Positions 25,816-33,722 of a stretch of DNA of 41,856 bases are shown piece by piece. The stretch spans positions 1-41,856 of the forward strand of contig CANHMF010000006.1 in the NCBI GenBank assembly GCA_947461705.1, given 5' to 3'. Made by a program: the position numbers and the translations under genes. The notes beneath the pieces are model-generated. The model searched no databases and was not told where the DNA came from. It was given only the letters and a program-made list of their open reading frames with translations. This DNA is from Synechococcaceae cyanobacterium. GTDB lineage: Bacteria > Cyanobacteriota > Cyanobacteriia > PCC-6307 > Cyanobiaceae. The stretch's first letter is position 1; every line of letters begins with the position of its first letter.

Positions 25816-26514
25816 TCAGTTGCGGCGTTGCAACAGGAACCCCTCGAAGCCCAGGGCCTGGAAGATGCGCGCGGGGTCGCCAAAACCGGCAGCATTCACC
25901 AGGCTGGTGAGGCGAGCCAGGCCGATGGGATGCAGGCCCTGGGTGAGGGGCGCCAGCTCGGCCTCAGGGGCCTGCAGGCCGCTGGCCCTCTGGAAGCCCA
26001 GCCAGGCGGCGCTCACCTGCTGCTCCAGCGAGGGCAGGGAAGCCTGCATCAGATCCACCAGCACCAGCTGAGCGCCCGGTTGGAGACTGGCGGCCAGGGC
26101 CGAGAGGAACGCCAGCTTGCTGCCGTCATCCGGCAGGGATTGCAACACCAGAACGGACAGGGCACCGCCGAAACGGGCCGCACTGGACGGGTCCTCGGCC
26201 AGGGCCTCCACGGTGCTCTGACGCCAGCTGACCTGCCCCTGGCCCTCCAGACGGTGCTGGGCTTCCGCCAGCATGTCGGCACTGGGATCCAGGGCGGTGA
26301 GGCGCCAATCGGGACGCTGGGCCACCGCCTCCAGCAACTCGCCACCAGTACCGCAGCCGGCCACCAACACCTCGGAGCCTGGGGCACTGGCCAGCGGCGA
26401 GGCCGCCAACAGCGCCACACCAAGCCGCGCCAGGCTGCTGTAGCCGGGGATCAACTGGCGTTGGATCCGGTCGTAGCCCGCTGGATTCACCTGTGGCACT
26501 GCAGAGACACCCAT
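25816..26514 (-). CDS. SAM-dependent methyltransferase, class I (Methyltransf_12/25-like)
   Basis: A 232-residue soluble protein with motif I VLVAGCGTGGELLEA (SAM binding), an acidic end of strand 2 (LTALDPSADMLAEAQ) and post-motifs LSVLVLQSLPDD and LVLVDLMQ. The N-terminus NPAGYDRIQRQLIPGYSSL is typical of small cyanobacterial methyltransferases of unknown substrate. The ATG at 26514 (MGVSAVPQV) is preferred; the upstream extension to 26712 reads as Cys/Arg-rich shadow sequence and would cross the ferredoxin gene. It is divergent from the ferredoxin gene and ends four bases from the convergent pyrophosphatase stop. Confidence 0.85.
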   Translation of the reverse strand: MGVSAVPQVNPAGYDRIQRQLIPGYSSLARLGVALLAASPLASAPGSEVLVAGCGTGGELLEAVAQRPDWRLTALDPSADMLAEAQHRLEGQGQVSWRQSTVEALAEDPSSAARFGGALSVLVLQSLPDDGSKLAFLSALAASLQPGAQLVLVDLMQASLPSLEQQVSAAWLGFQRASGLQAPEAELAPLTQGLHPIGLARLTSLVNAAGFGDPARIFQALGFEGFLLQRRN

Positions 26515-26620
26515 GCTAGGCAGCGTGCCAGGGCTGCAATCCGTTGCAGCCGCCCCCGTAGGCGGGCACCAGCAGCCCCCAAGCAGGTAAGTTGGTCGGC
26601 GCCCTGATCCCCTTCCGACC

Positions 26621-26980
26621 GTGCCCACCATCCGTTTCGAACAGGAAGGCCAGCAGGTCGGTTGCATTGAAGGGGCCAACCTGCGCAAGGCTGCCCTCGA
26701 TGCCGGGATCAACCCCTACAAGGGCCTGAACAATCTCAACAACTGCGGCGGCGTGGGCCAGTGCGGCACCTGCGTGGTGGAAGTGGTGGACGGGATGCAG
26801 AACCTCTCGCCCCGCAGCGATGTTGAGCAGGTGTACCTGGCCGACCGCCCCGCCAACTACCGCCTCAGCTGCCGTACCAGCGTGAATGGCGACGTCACCG
26901 TGCGCACCCGTCCCCAGGGCGGCGTGGGCAAGGGTTCCAACAGCCTGGTGGGTGCCCTCAAAGCGCTGATCGGCAAGTGA
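26621..26980 (+). CDS. [2Fe-2S] ferredoxin, CX5C-type
   Basis: A 119-residue electron carrier. The cluster ligands are in NNCGGVGQCGTCVVEV (C-x5-C-x2-C) plus the later YRLSCRTS Cys. The C-x5-C spacing differs from photosynthetic plant-type ferredoxin (C-x4-C) and resembles adrenodoxin/ISC-type or related cyanobacterial ferredoxins. A Gly/Lys-rich C-terminal tail of about 20 residues is extra. The GTG at 26621 is the only reasonable start. Its stop overlaps the GTG of the ArsC/Spx-like gene, so the two are probably translated together. Confidence 0.92.
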   Translation: MPTIRFEQEGQQVGCIEGANLRKAALDAGINPYKGLNNLNNCGGVGQCGTCVVEVVDGMQNLSPRSDVEQVYLADRPANYRLSCRTSVNGDVTVRTRPQGGVGKGSNSLVGALKALIGK

Positions 26981-27345
26981 GTCCAGCGCCCCTGCGCGTC
27001 TACAGCTATTCGAAGTGCGGCACCTGCCGTAAGGCCCTGCAATGGCTTGACCAGCAGGGCCTGTCTGATGGCATGGAGCTGTTGGACATCACCAGCACCC
27101 CGCCGAGCCTGGAGGAGCTGCAGCTCGCCCTGGCGGCGGTGGGGCGCAAGCGCCTGTTCAACACCAGCGGCCAGAGCTACCGCGCCCTGGGGTCGGCCAC
27201 GGTGGCGGCCATGGACGATGAGCAGGCCCTTGCAGCTCTGGCGGCCGACGGCAAGCTGATCAAACGTCCCTTTGCCCTCACCGCCTCAGGTCAGGTGCTG
27301 GTGGGCTTCAAGCCCGAGGAGTGGTCAGCGCTGCTGCTGGGCTGA
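26977..27345 (+). CDS. ArsC/Spx-family thioredoxin-fold protein
   Basis: A 122-residue protein of the ArsC/Spx/YffB family: beta strand LRVYSYSKCGTCRKALQWL with a C-x2-C pair, a central LFNTSGQSYRALG segment and the family ending LIKRPFALTASGQVLVGFKPEEW. Despite the family name, arsenate reduction is not shown; the CxxC resembles Spx-type redox switches and YffB. The GTG at 26977 overlaps the ferredoxin stop (GTGA), suggesting coupling to a redox partner. It overlaps the convergent membrane-protein gene by 21 bases. Confidence 0.87.
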   Translation: MSPAPLRVYSYSKCGTCRKALQWLDQQGLSDGMELLDITSTPPSLEELQLALAAVGRKRLFNTSGQSYRALGSATVAAMDDEQALAALAADGKLIKRPFALTASGQVLVGFKPEEWSALLLG

Positions 27346-28797
27346 CGGCGGAGCCGGCGAGGTCAGATCGTCGAGCTCGTCCATCAGGGCATCAATGCCA
27401 GCCCGATTCACCTGGGCCAGATAGGTGAGTTTGAGCTCCTGGAGCAGTGTGCACAGCAGTTGCTGGCTGCGTTCAAGCGTGCCGCCCCGCTCGAGAGCCA
27501 GGGCCAGTTCCTCCCAGAAGCGATCCCCGAAGCGCTGCAGCAGTTCCACCTGGCGGCTGTCGCGCTGGGCGAGGCGATCGGCCGTGCTGCGCGAGAGCTC
27601 CATCAGGCTGTCCACCACGCCAGTGGCCAACTGGCGGCTCACGGCGGCCGGCATCACAGCGCCACCGGGCAGATCGCGCATGCTCTGCTGCAGGGCATGG
27701 CCCAGGACCGACTGCAGTTCCGGTGAGAGCCGCGGCGCCACCTGGCCCAGCACCATTGGTCCCCACAGGCGCAACAGCTCCACCAGCTCCCGCTCGTCAT
27801 TGAGGCTGACGCTCTGGTGACTGCGCAGGCTGCGGATCCAGCGGGGCCACTGGGGAGAACGCAGCAGCGACTGGGTGCCATCCACCAATTGCAGGGCCAG
27901 CACCTCAAACAACTCCAGGGCCAACAGCGACACCACCGCCCGGCTGACGGCGGCCCGCAACGGCTCCACGTTGATCAGGCCCGCCCCACTGAGGCGCTCC
28001 ACCACAGGGGCCAGACGCAACCAGCGCCAGACGGGCAGCAGCAGGGGCAGATCGATCCAACGCCGCAGTAGGGCATCACGCCAGCTCAGACCCGGGAAAC
28101 GGCGCCGCAGCCGCAGCACCCGCAGCAGGATGTCCAGCGCGAAGACGCTCTGGAACAGGCCCAGATCAAAGCGCCAGAAATGATCGGTGGGGCGGCCGTT
28201 TTCATCGATCGAGCGCCAGTAGCTGGTGGCCACCAGGGGCAGCACCTGTTGCTGCCAGAAACGACGCTCCTGCTGCCAGGGGTGACTGGCCAGCCAGCGG
28301 TCCCCCAGCAGCAGCACGGCCGATTGCTTGGCGGAGTCGAGCCCGGCCCGCTGCCGCAGCCGGTTCTTGATCTTTTCAAGGGTTCCGGCATTGCCGGAAC
28401 CCAGAAAGGGGTTCTCGTTGATCAGCTGCTCGGTGAGCAGCATTTGGCGACGCCGCAGGGGTGCCACGCTGGCCACGGACGCACCGGCCTGCAGGGCCTG
28501 GTCGAGGCGGCGGAAGCTGGCCAGGTAGGCCTCGGTCTCGCGGTGGGGCTCAATCCCCTTCACGGGGTCGTAGAGGGGCGTGATGTCGGGCAGCAGGGTG
28601 AGTGGAACCACCAGGGGCACCGAGGGGAGCGGCGTGAGATTGCGCTGCAGCCAGAAGGTGCGCAGGGGCAGGTAGGTGAGGTCAAAGGCCACCCACACCA
28701 GGTTCACGCCGGCCCACACCGCCACGAAGCGGTCCCAATGGCGCCATCCACTGCCCGCCTGAGCCCTCTGGGAGGAGAACCAGCGGGGTCGAACCAT
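27325..28797 (-). CDS. Conserved cyanobacterial membrane protein of unknown function
   Basis: About 490 residues. A membrane segment near the N-terminus (VAVWAGVNLVWVAFDLTYLPL) is followed by a helical region with DPVKGIEPHRETEAYL. A middle region, SVFALDILLRVLRLRRR, RRWIDLPLLLPVW and RWLRLAPVVERL, looks like helices S2-S4 of a voltage-sensor, but no pore filter is visible. The C-terminal 200 residues are helical and amphipathic. I recall homologues throughout cyanobacteria without a known role. The start is either ATG 28797, which overlaps the lepB ATG in one CATG, or GTG 28809. The 3' end overlaps the ArsC-like gene. Confidence 0.75.
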   Translation of the reverse strand: MVRPRWFSSQRAQAGSGWRHWDRFVAVWAGVNLVWVAFDLTYLPLRTFWLQRNLTPLPSVPLVVPLTLLPDITPLYDPVKGIEPHRETEAYLASFRRLDQALQAGASVASVAPLRRRQMLLTEQLINENPFLGSGNAGTLEKIKNRLRQRAGLDSAKQSAVLLLGDRWLASHPWQQERRFWQQQVLPLVATSYWRSIDENGRPTDHFWRFDLGLFQSVFALDILLRVLRLRRRFPGLSWRDALLRRWIDLPLLLPVWRWLRLAPVVERLSGAGLINVEPLRAAVSRAVVSLLALELFEVLALQLVDGTQSLLRSPQWPRWIRSLRSHQSVSLNDERELVELLRLWGPMVLGQVAPRLSPELQSVLGHALQQSMRDLPGGAVMPAAVSRQLATGVVDSLMELSRSTADRLAQRDSRQVELLQRFGDRFWEELALALERGGTLERSQQLLCTLLQELKLTYLAQVNRAGIDALMDELDDLTSPAPPSAQQQR

Positions 28798-29578
28798 GGA
28801 GCGCGCCACAAGCAGCCCTAATCTGCCCCAACTGAACCCAAGGCCGGACCGGCAACCCTTGAGCGAGAACGATCAGTCATCAACTCCGCCGGAAAGTCCG
28901 TGGGTGTTCTGGCGGGGGGTGGTGATCACCCTCGCGGTAGCCCTTGGCATCCGCCAACTGCTGCTGGAGGCGCGCTTCATCCCCTCGGGCTCCATGCTGC
29001 CGGGGCTACAGCTGCAGGACCGCCTGCTGGTGGAGAAACTCACCTACCGCAGCCGCCCCCCCCAGCGGGGCGAAATCGTGGTGTTCCACGCCCCCCATCA
29101 CTTCGACCCGGTGCTGAAACTGAACCACCAGGCTGGGCCGTTGCGCTGCCTGGTGGTGAATCTGCCGCTGATCAATGGGCTGCCAGGCCTGCAGGAACCT
29201 GCCTGCGACGCCTACATCAAACGGGTGGTGGCCGTGGCCGGTGATCGCGTGGTGGTGAACCCGCGCGGCGAAGTGAGCGTGAACGGGCAGCAGCTGAAGG
29301 AGCCCTACGTGACCAACTACTGCCCCGTGGACAACCAGGGCACGGGGCCCTGCCGCAGCCTCAATGCGGTGGTGCCGCCCCAGCACGTGCTCACCCTGGG
29401 GGACAACCGGGCCAACAGCTGGGATGGCCGGTTCTGGCCGGGAGGCCCCTTCCTGCCCGAGAGCGAGGTGATCGGCCGCGCCTTCTGGCGCTTCTGGCCT
29501 CTCAACACCGCCGGGCCGTTGGGCAGCGCCGATCCACTGACCAGCGTCAGCCCGGCCCGCGCCACAGGCCAGCGCTGA
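28796..29578 (+). CDS. lepB: Signal peptidase I
   Basis: Membrane-anchored serine/lysine protease that cuts signal peptides after export. The 260 residues hold one N-terminal membrane helix (about 40-58), then FIPSGSMLPGL with the catalytic Ser66, YIKRVVAVAGD with the general base Lys142, and the box GDNRANSWDGRFWPGG. The region between carries a long cyanobacterial-type insertion. The ATG at 28796 is the only ATG; a TTG at 28859 would give a shorter cytoplasmic tail. It overlaps the convergent dihydroorotase-like gene by 32 bases. Confidence 0.95.
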   Translation: MERATSSPNLPQLNPRPDRQPLSENDQSSTPPESPWVFWRGVVITLAVALGIRQLLLEARFIPSGSMLPGLQLQDRLLVEKLTYRSRPPQRGEIVVFHAPHHFDPVLKLNHQAGPLRCLVVNLPLINGLPGLQEPACDAYIKRVVAVAGDRVVVNPRGEVSVNGQQLKEPYVTNYCPVDNQGTGPCRSLNAVVPPQHVLTLGDNRANSWDGRFWPGGPFLPESEVIGRAFWRFWPLNTAGPLGSADPLTSVSPARATGQR

Positions 29579-30818
29579 GGCCGGTGGCCAGCACCTGACC
29601 CCGGAGCGGCTGAGTGGCCAAGGGCTGATTGGCGGCCAGCGGCGCGTGGGGATCCTGGGCGGGATGCCACTCCTGCTGGGGGTCAAACAGAATCCAGTCG
29701 CCACGGCCAGGCGAGAGGCTGGGGGCGTCGAGGCCCAACAGCTCAGCCGGACCGAAACAGAGGGCCTGCCAGAGCTGTTCAACGCTCCAGCCCCGGCGCT
29801 GCACCAGCTCAGCCCAGAGGCTTGGCAACACGAAACGGTGGCCCGCCACCCCGGGCTTGCGTTGATCCAGGGGCAGCAACTGCTCCTCTGGATCGAGGGC
29901 GGCATGGTGCACCGCCACCGCCGTGATCAGCCCAGAGGCCAGGCCGGCAATCAAGGCCTCGCGGTCGGCCGGGGTACCCAGCGGCGGCACCACCCGCCAG
30001 CCCTCCGCCAGGGGATCGAGGCTGCCGCTGTCCACCAGCAGATGCCACCAACAGACCGTGGCCTGGGGGCGCTGGGGGCCGGCCCACTGGCCCAGTTCGG
30101 CCAGGCCCTGGGCCGTGGAGACATTCATCAACTGCAGCCGTCGCTGCGGGAACAGCCGAGCCAGGCTGAGCAGGCTTTGCATCGGCAGGGTCTCACTGAG
30201 GGCTGGATCCATGGGCCAACCCGCCCGCAGGGCCTCCACCCCCGCCCGTACAAAGCCCTGCTGGCTGAGGCTGGCGTCGCGCGCTGCCAGCAGCACGGGA
30301 GCAGCACCCATCTCACCGAGCTGCAGCCCCCGCTCCAGCAGGGGCAGGGGCGGAAGCTCCGGCCCCTCGGCCAGCCCCAGGGCTCCCGAGGCCAACTGAT
30401 CAGCATGGGCGGCCAGCTCCTCACCACGGCCAGCGCGGCTGAAGCTGCCCCAGAGCAGCAGGCGCAGCGCCGAGGCCACCGGAAGGTGCAGAGATTCCGG
30501 GCGATCACGCCAGGTGCGGGCTCGCGGCAGCAGGGCCACGGTGCCGTAACCGGCCGCGAGGGCGGAACGCTCCAGCGAGGCCAGGGTTTCCGCTGCACCG
30601 CTGTGGGGATCCTCCAGCTCGGAGTGGGGGTCCACCAGGGCAGGCGCCAGCAACCAGCTGCCGGCCTGAATCGGCCTCAGCCCGAGGGCACCGGCTCGCT
30701 CGGCCGCCTCCGCATCAAGGGCCGCGATCGTGCCGTTCGCCAGCAGCACATCGGCCCGGCGGGGGGCCTGCCCGGCACCAGCCAGCAGCTGAACACCCTG
30801 GAGAAAACGGCTGCGCAT
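29547..30818 (-). CDS. Dihydroorotase-like protein, probably catalytically inactive
   Basis: A 423-residue amidohydrolase-fold protein clearly related to class I dihydroorotase (DREALIAGLASGLI, LWAELVQRRGWSVEQLWQA, FGPAELLGL). Each catalytic segment, compared by eye with DHOase, has lost its metal ligands: DxHxH is DPHSE (His65, Glu67), the AHCED segment is AARDA, HxST is MNVST, TPHH is CWWH, and the TDHAPH box is AVHHAA. It therefore should not bind the two metals. It may be a structural partner of aspartate transcarbamoylase, as other pseudo-DHOases are, or have another role. The ATG at 30818 follows the histidine-phosphatase stop by 13 bases. Annotations as dihydroorotase are likely misleading. 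Confidence 0.85.
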   Translation of the reverse strand: MRSRFLQGVQLLAGAGQAPRRADVLLANGTIAALDAEAAERAGALGLRPIQAGSWLLAPALVDPHSELEDPHSGAAETLASLERSALAAGYGTVALLPRARTWRDRPESLHLPVASALRLLLWGSFSRAGRGEELAAHADQLASGALGLAEGPELPPLPLLERGLQLGEMGAAPVLLAARDASLSQQGFVRAGVEALRAGWPMDPALSETLPMQSLLSLARLFPQRRLQLMNVSTAQGLAELGQWAGPQRPQATVCWWHLLVDSGSLDPLAEGWRVVPPLGTPADREALIAGLASGLITAVAVHHAALDPEEQLLPLDQRKPGVAGHRFVLPSLWAELVQRRGWSVEQLWQALCFGPAELLGLDAPSLSPGRGDWILFDPQQEWHPAQDPHAPLAANQPLATQPLRGQVLATGLSAGLWRGPG

Positions 30819-30831
30819 GGCGAGCAGGGGG

Positions 30832-32184
30832 TCAGAGGGCGCCGGCGGCGGTGCGGTCGAGCACGCCCCCAAGATGGGCCGTCTGATTCAGGCAGACCAC
30901 CACGGGGGGCTCATCGGGGCCGTGGGGGTAATCAATCACCGTGACACCGCCGTTCCCCTGCTTCACCGCCCAGATGTCTGCGGGACTGAGCCCCAGCAGG
31001 GCACAGAGGATGGTCTTGTTCACCGCGTCGTGGGCCACCACCAGGGCAGTTTCATCGGGGTGCAGGCTGGCGGCGATGGTCTGCCAGCCCTTGAGCGAGC
31101 GATCCCACACGTCGTGGATGGTTTCGCCCGCCGGCATCTGCACCGTCTCCGGTGCCCGCTTCCAATCGGCCAGCAGCTCGGGCCAGGTGGCGGAGATCTC
31201 CTCCTCCAGGCGTCCTTCCCAATCCCCGTGACCAATCTCCACCAAGTGGGGAACGCTGGTGAGGGGCACGCCGGGATGGTGCTGCAGGATGCCCTCCGCC
31301 GTCTGGCGGGGCCGTGCCATGGAACTGGTGTAGGCCCGGTCGAAGCGCACCGCCTTGAGGAATTCACCGGCAGCGGCGGCCTGGGCGCGGCCATTTTCGT
31401 TGAGGGGGATGTCGATCTGGCCCTGGAAGCGGCCCTGGCGGTTCCAATCGGTTTCGCCGTGGCGCACCAGCAGCAACCGGGGGCCGCTGGCCTTGGCGGG
31501 CAGGGTGCTGGCGCACACCTCGGGGTGGAGGTGGCTGGTGCCGTTGAGCGATTCGATCTGCACCGCGATGCCACCGGCATCGCCAGGACTGAGGTTGAGC
31601 ACCGAGAGGGAGGCGTTATCCACGCGCAGGCGCCGGAATCCGCTGGCCGGCAGACCCAGCAGGGTGAGCAGCAGGCAGCGGAGGATCGCGTTGTGGCCCA
31701 CCACCAGAACGGTCTGGAGCTCGCTGGAGGCAGGGTTGTGGACCTTCAGCAATTTGTCGGCAAAACGGCTCGCCTGCTCCATCAGCTCCGGGATGGGGGC
31801 ATAGCTACGGCCGTCGGAGCGTTCCAGCGTGAGCTGTTCGGGATGGTGGCGCCAGAGCCGGTGCTCCCGGGGGAAACGCTCGCGCACCTCGGTGCTCAGC
31901 AGACCACTCCAGGGGGCCAGATCCACCTCCAGCAGATCGTCGTCCAGCTGGGCGGTGAGCCCGCCGCCCTGGGCCGCCAACAGGGCTGAAGCGGTGTCCT
32001 TGGCGCGGCGCAGCGGAGAGCTGTAGGCAGCCGTGATTGGGAGATCCCGCAGGGCTTCACCGGTGGCCAGGGCCTGCTTCACGCCCTCATCGGTGAGGGA
32101 GGAGAGGTCGTCGCGACCCTGGATGCGGTGCTCGAGATTGAAGCTACTCAGCCCGTGGCGAACCAGCAGGATCCGGAGGGACAC
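30832..32184 (-). CDS. Tandem histidine phosphatase (two phosphoglycerate-mutase-like domains)
   Basis: A 450-residue protein made of two complete histidine-phosphatase domains. Domain 1 (about 1-215) has LLVRHGLSSFN, SSPLRRAKDTA, LLEVDLAPWSG and VVGHNA. Domain 2 (about 236-430) has LLLVRHGETDW, SSMARPRQTAEG, LVEIGHGDWEG and VVAHDA. The RHG nucleophile, the second Arg, the acid and the second His are present in both. Related two-domain proteins include plant 2-carboxyarabinitol-1-phosphate phosphatase; cyanobacterial relatives are called GpmB or phosphoserine phosphatase. The true substrate is not evident, and a mutase role is unlikely. The start is the GTG at 32184. It is 13 bases upstream of the dihydroorotase-like gene on the same strand. 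Confidence 0.9.
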   Translation of the reverse strand: MSLRILLVRHGLSSFNLEHRIQGRDDLSSLTDEGVKQALATGEALRDLPITAAYSSPLRRAKDTASALLAAQGGGLTAQLDDDLLEVDLAPWSGLLSTEVRERFPREHRLWRHHPEQLTLERSDGRSYAPIPELMEQASRFADKLLKVHNPASSELQTVLVVGHNAILRCLLLTLLGLPASGFRRLRVDNASLSVLNLSPGDAGGIAVQIESLNGTSHLHPEVCASTLPAKASGPRLLLVRHGETDWNRQGRFQGQIDIPLNENGRAQAAAAGEFLKAVRFDRAYTSSMARPRQTAEGILQHHPGVPLTSVPHLVEIGHGDWEGRLEEEISATWPELLADWKRAPETVQMPAGETIHDVWDRSLKGWQTIAASLHPDETALVVAHDAVNKTILCALLGLSPADIWAVKQGNGGVTVIDYPHGPDEPPVVVCLNQTAHLGGVLDRTAAGAL

Positions 32185-32283
32185 GGGCGCACAACACAGT
32201 TCAAGGGATCGTATGGGAGCGCTCCAGGGCCCTCATCCCGCTCAGCGGCCGAGGAGAATCCGGTACAAACCAGCATCGACGCG

Positions 32284-33690
32284 GTGACGGCAGGCGGCGG
32301 ACGACCCGAGAGCAGTGATCGGCCACCCGGCTGGAAGGTGGCCGTAGCCCTGGTGAGCCTGGCCATCAGCATGCTGCTGTGGCTGAACGGCCTGGTCACC
32401 AGCCTGGATCGCCCCTCCGTGGGCCATGACCTCAACCGCCGCCAACTCGAACTGGCGGTGCTGGCAGCGCCGCAACTGCCGCCATCGCTGCGTCCGCTTC
32501 TGGCGGGGGCCGATCCGCTCAACGCCCTGGAGCAGGAGCTGGAGCGGCAGCGCACCAGCCTGGGGGAGCAGGGCACACCGCCACCGGCCAACCTGCTGCT
32601 GGAGCAGGCCCTGCTGGACTTACGCCAACAGCCGGGGGAAGCCCGCACCCTGTTGCGGCAGGTGGCTGGCGGTGAGGGGCCCGAGCAGCAGATCGCCGCT
32701 GCTCTGCTCAAGGCACAGCCACTCCAGCCCAGCGAGGCCCGGCGCCTGAGTGAGGGCCTCCACCAGGGGCCCCTGCTGCAGCAATGGAGCTGCGCCAGCC
32801 TGGCGGGCAGCGGCAGCAGCTGCGGCGATCACAAGGCCGCCAGCCGAGCCGCCCTGCAACTGGTGGCGGTGACCGTGCTGCCGGTACTGACCCTGCTGGT
32901 GGGGGTTTCGCTGTTGGGCCGCGAACTGTGGTTGCGCTGGCGCCGCGGCAGTGGCGCCATGGCGCCCTTAACGGGGCCCAACCTCTCGGCCCTCGATGTG
33001 GTGCTGCTGGTGGCCGGGGGGTTTGTGGTCGTGGGCGAGCTGCTCACACCGCTGCTCGTGGCCCCCCTGCTGGAAGCTGCCCTGGGCAACCTGGCCCTGG
33101 CCCCAGCCCTGCGGCAGGGGGTGTCGGTTGTGGGGCTCTACCTGGCCCTAATGGCCGGCCCGCTCGTCATCCTGTGGCTGATGCTGCGAGGCCAGGCGCC
33201 CGCGCCGCAGGGGGGCTGGCTCCAGTTCCGCCTCCAGCCCCTCGGCACCAGCTTCCGCCGCGCCTTCAAAACATTCCTGATGGTGCTGCCCCTGGTGAGC
33301 CTGGTGGGCTGGCTGCAAGGACAGATCTGGGGGGATCCCGGCGGCAGCAACCCGCTGCTGGAGTTGGTGCTCAACAGCCGCAATCTGCCGGCCCTGGCCT
33401 GCTTCGCCTTCACGGCCGTGGTGCTGGCTCCCCTGTTTGAAGAGACCATCTTCCGTGGGGTGCTGCTGCCCGTGGCCGCCCGGGAACTGGGCAGTGGCTG
33501 GGGGGTGGTGATCAGCGCCGCCGTGTTCGCCGTAGCCCACCTCAGCCTGGGGGAACTGCCGCCGCTGTTCGTCCTGGGCCTCGGCCTGGGCTGGCTGCGC
33601 CTCAGCAGTGGCCGCCTAGGGGCCTCGGTGCTGATGCACGCCCTCTGGAATGCGCTCACCTTTAGCAATCTCGTGCTATTGGGCAGCTGA
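32284..33690 (+). CDS. CPBP-family (CAAX/Abi) intramembrane protease
   Basis: A polytopic membrane protein of 468 residues. One N-terminal membrane segment (VALVSLAISMLLWLNGLV) precedes a helical extracytoplasmic domain of about 170 residues, then a CPBP core with the motifs EETIFRG (two glutamates and Arg), AVFAVAHLSLGE (His) and VLMHALWNALT (second His). The members are glutamate intramembrane proteases; the family includes CAAX proteases and bacteriocin self-immunity proteins. The GTG at 32284 is preferred; a more distant start at 32128 would cross the divergent phosphatase gene. Substrate unknown. Confidence 0.87.
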   Translation: MTAGGGRPESSDRPPGWKVAVALVSLAISMLLWLNGLVTSLDRPSVGHDLNRRQLELAVLAAPQLPPSLRPLLAGADPLNALEQELERQRTSLGEQGTPPPANLLLEQALLDLRQQPGEARTLLRQVAGGEGPEQQIAAALLKAQPLQPSEARRLSEGLHQGPLLQQWSCASLAGSGSSCGDHKAASRAALQLVAVTVLPVLTLLVGVSLLGRELWLRWRRGSGAMAPLTGPNLSALDVVLLVAGGFVVVGELLTPLLVAPLLEAALGNLALAPALRQGVSVVGLYLALMAGPLVILWLMLRGQAPAPQGGWLQFRLQPLGTSFRRAFKTFLMVLPLVSLVGWLQGQIWGDPGGSNPLLELVLNSRNLPALACFAFTAVVLAPLFEETIFRGVLLPVAARELGSGWGVVISAAVFAVAHLSLGELPPLFVLGLGLGWLRLSSGRLGASVLMHALWNALTFSNLVLLGS

Positions 33691-33722
33691 GCATCCGGCT
33701 CCCTTGCTGGAGGCCGATCGCC

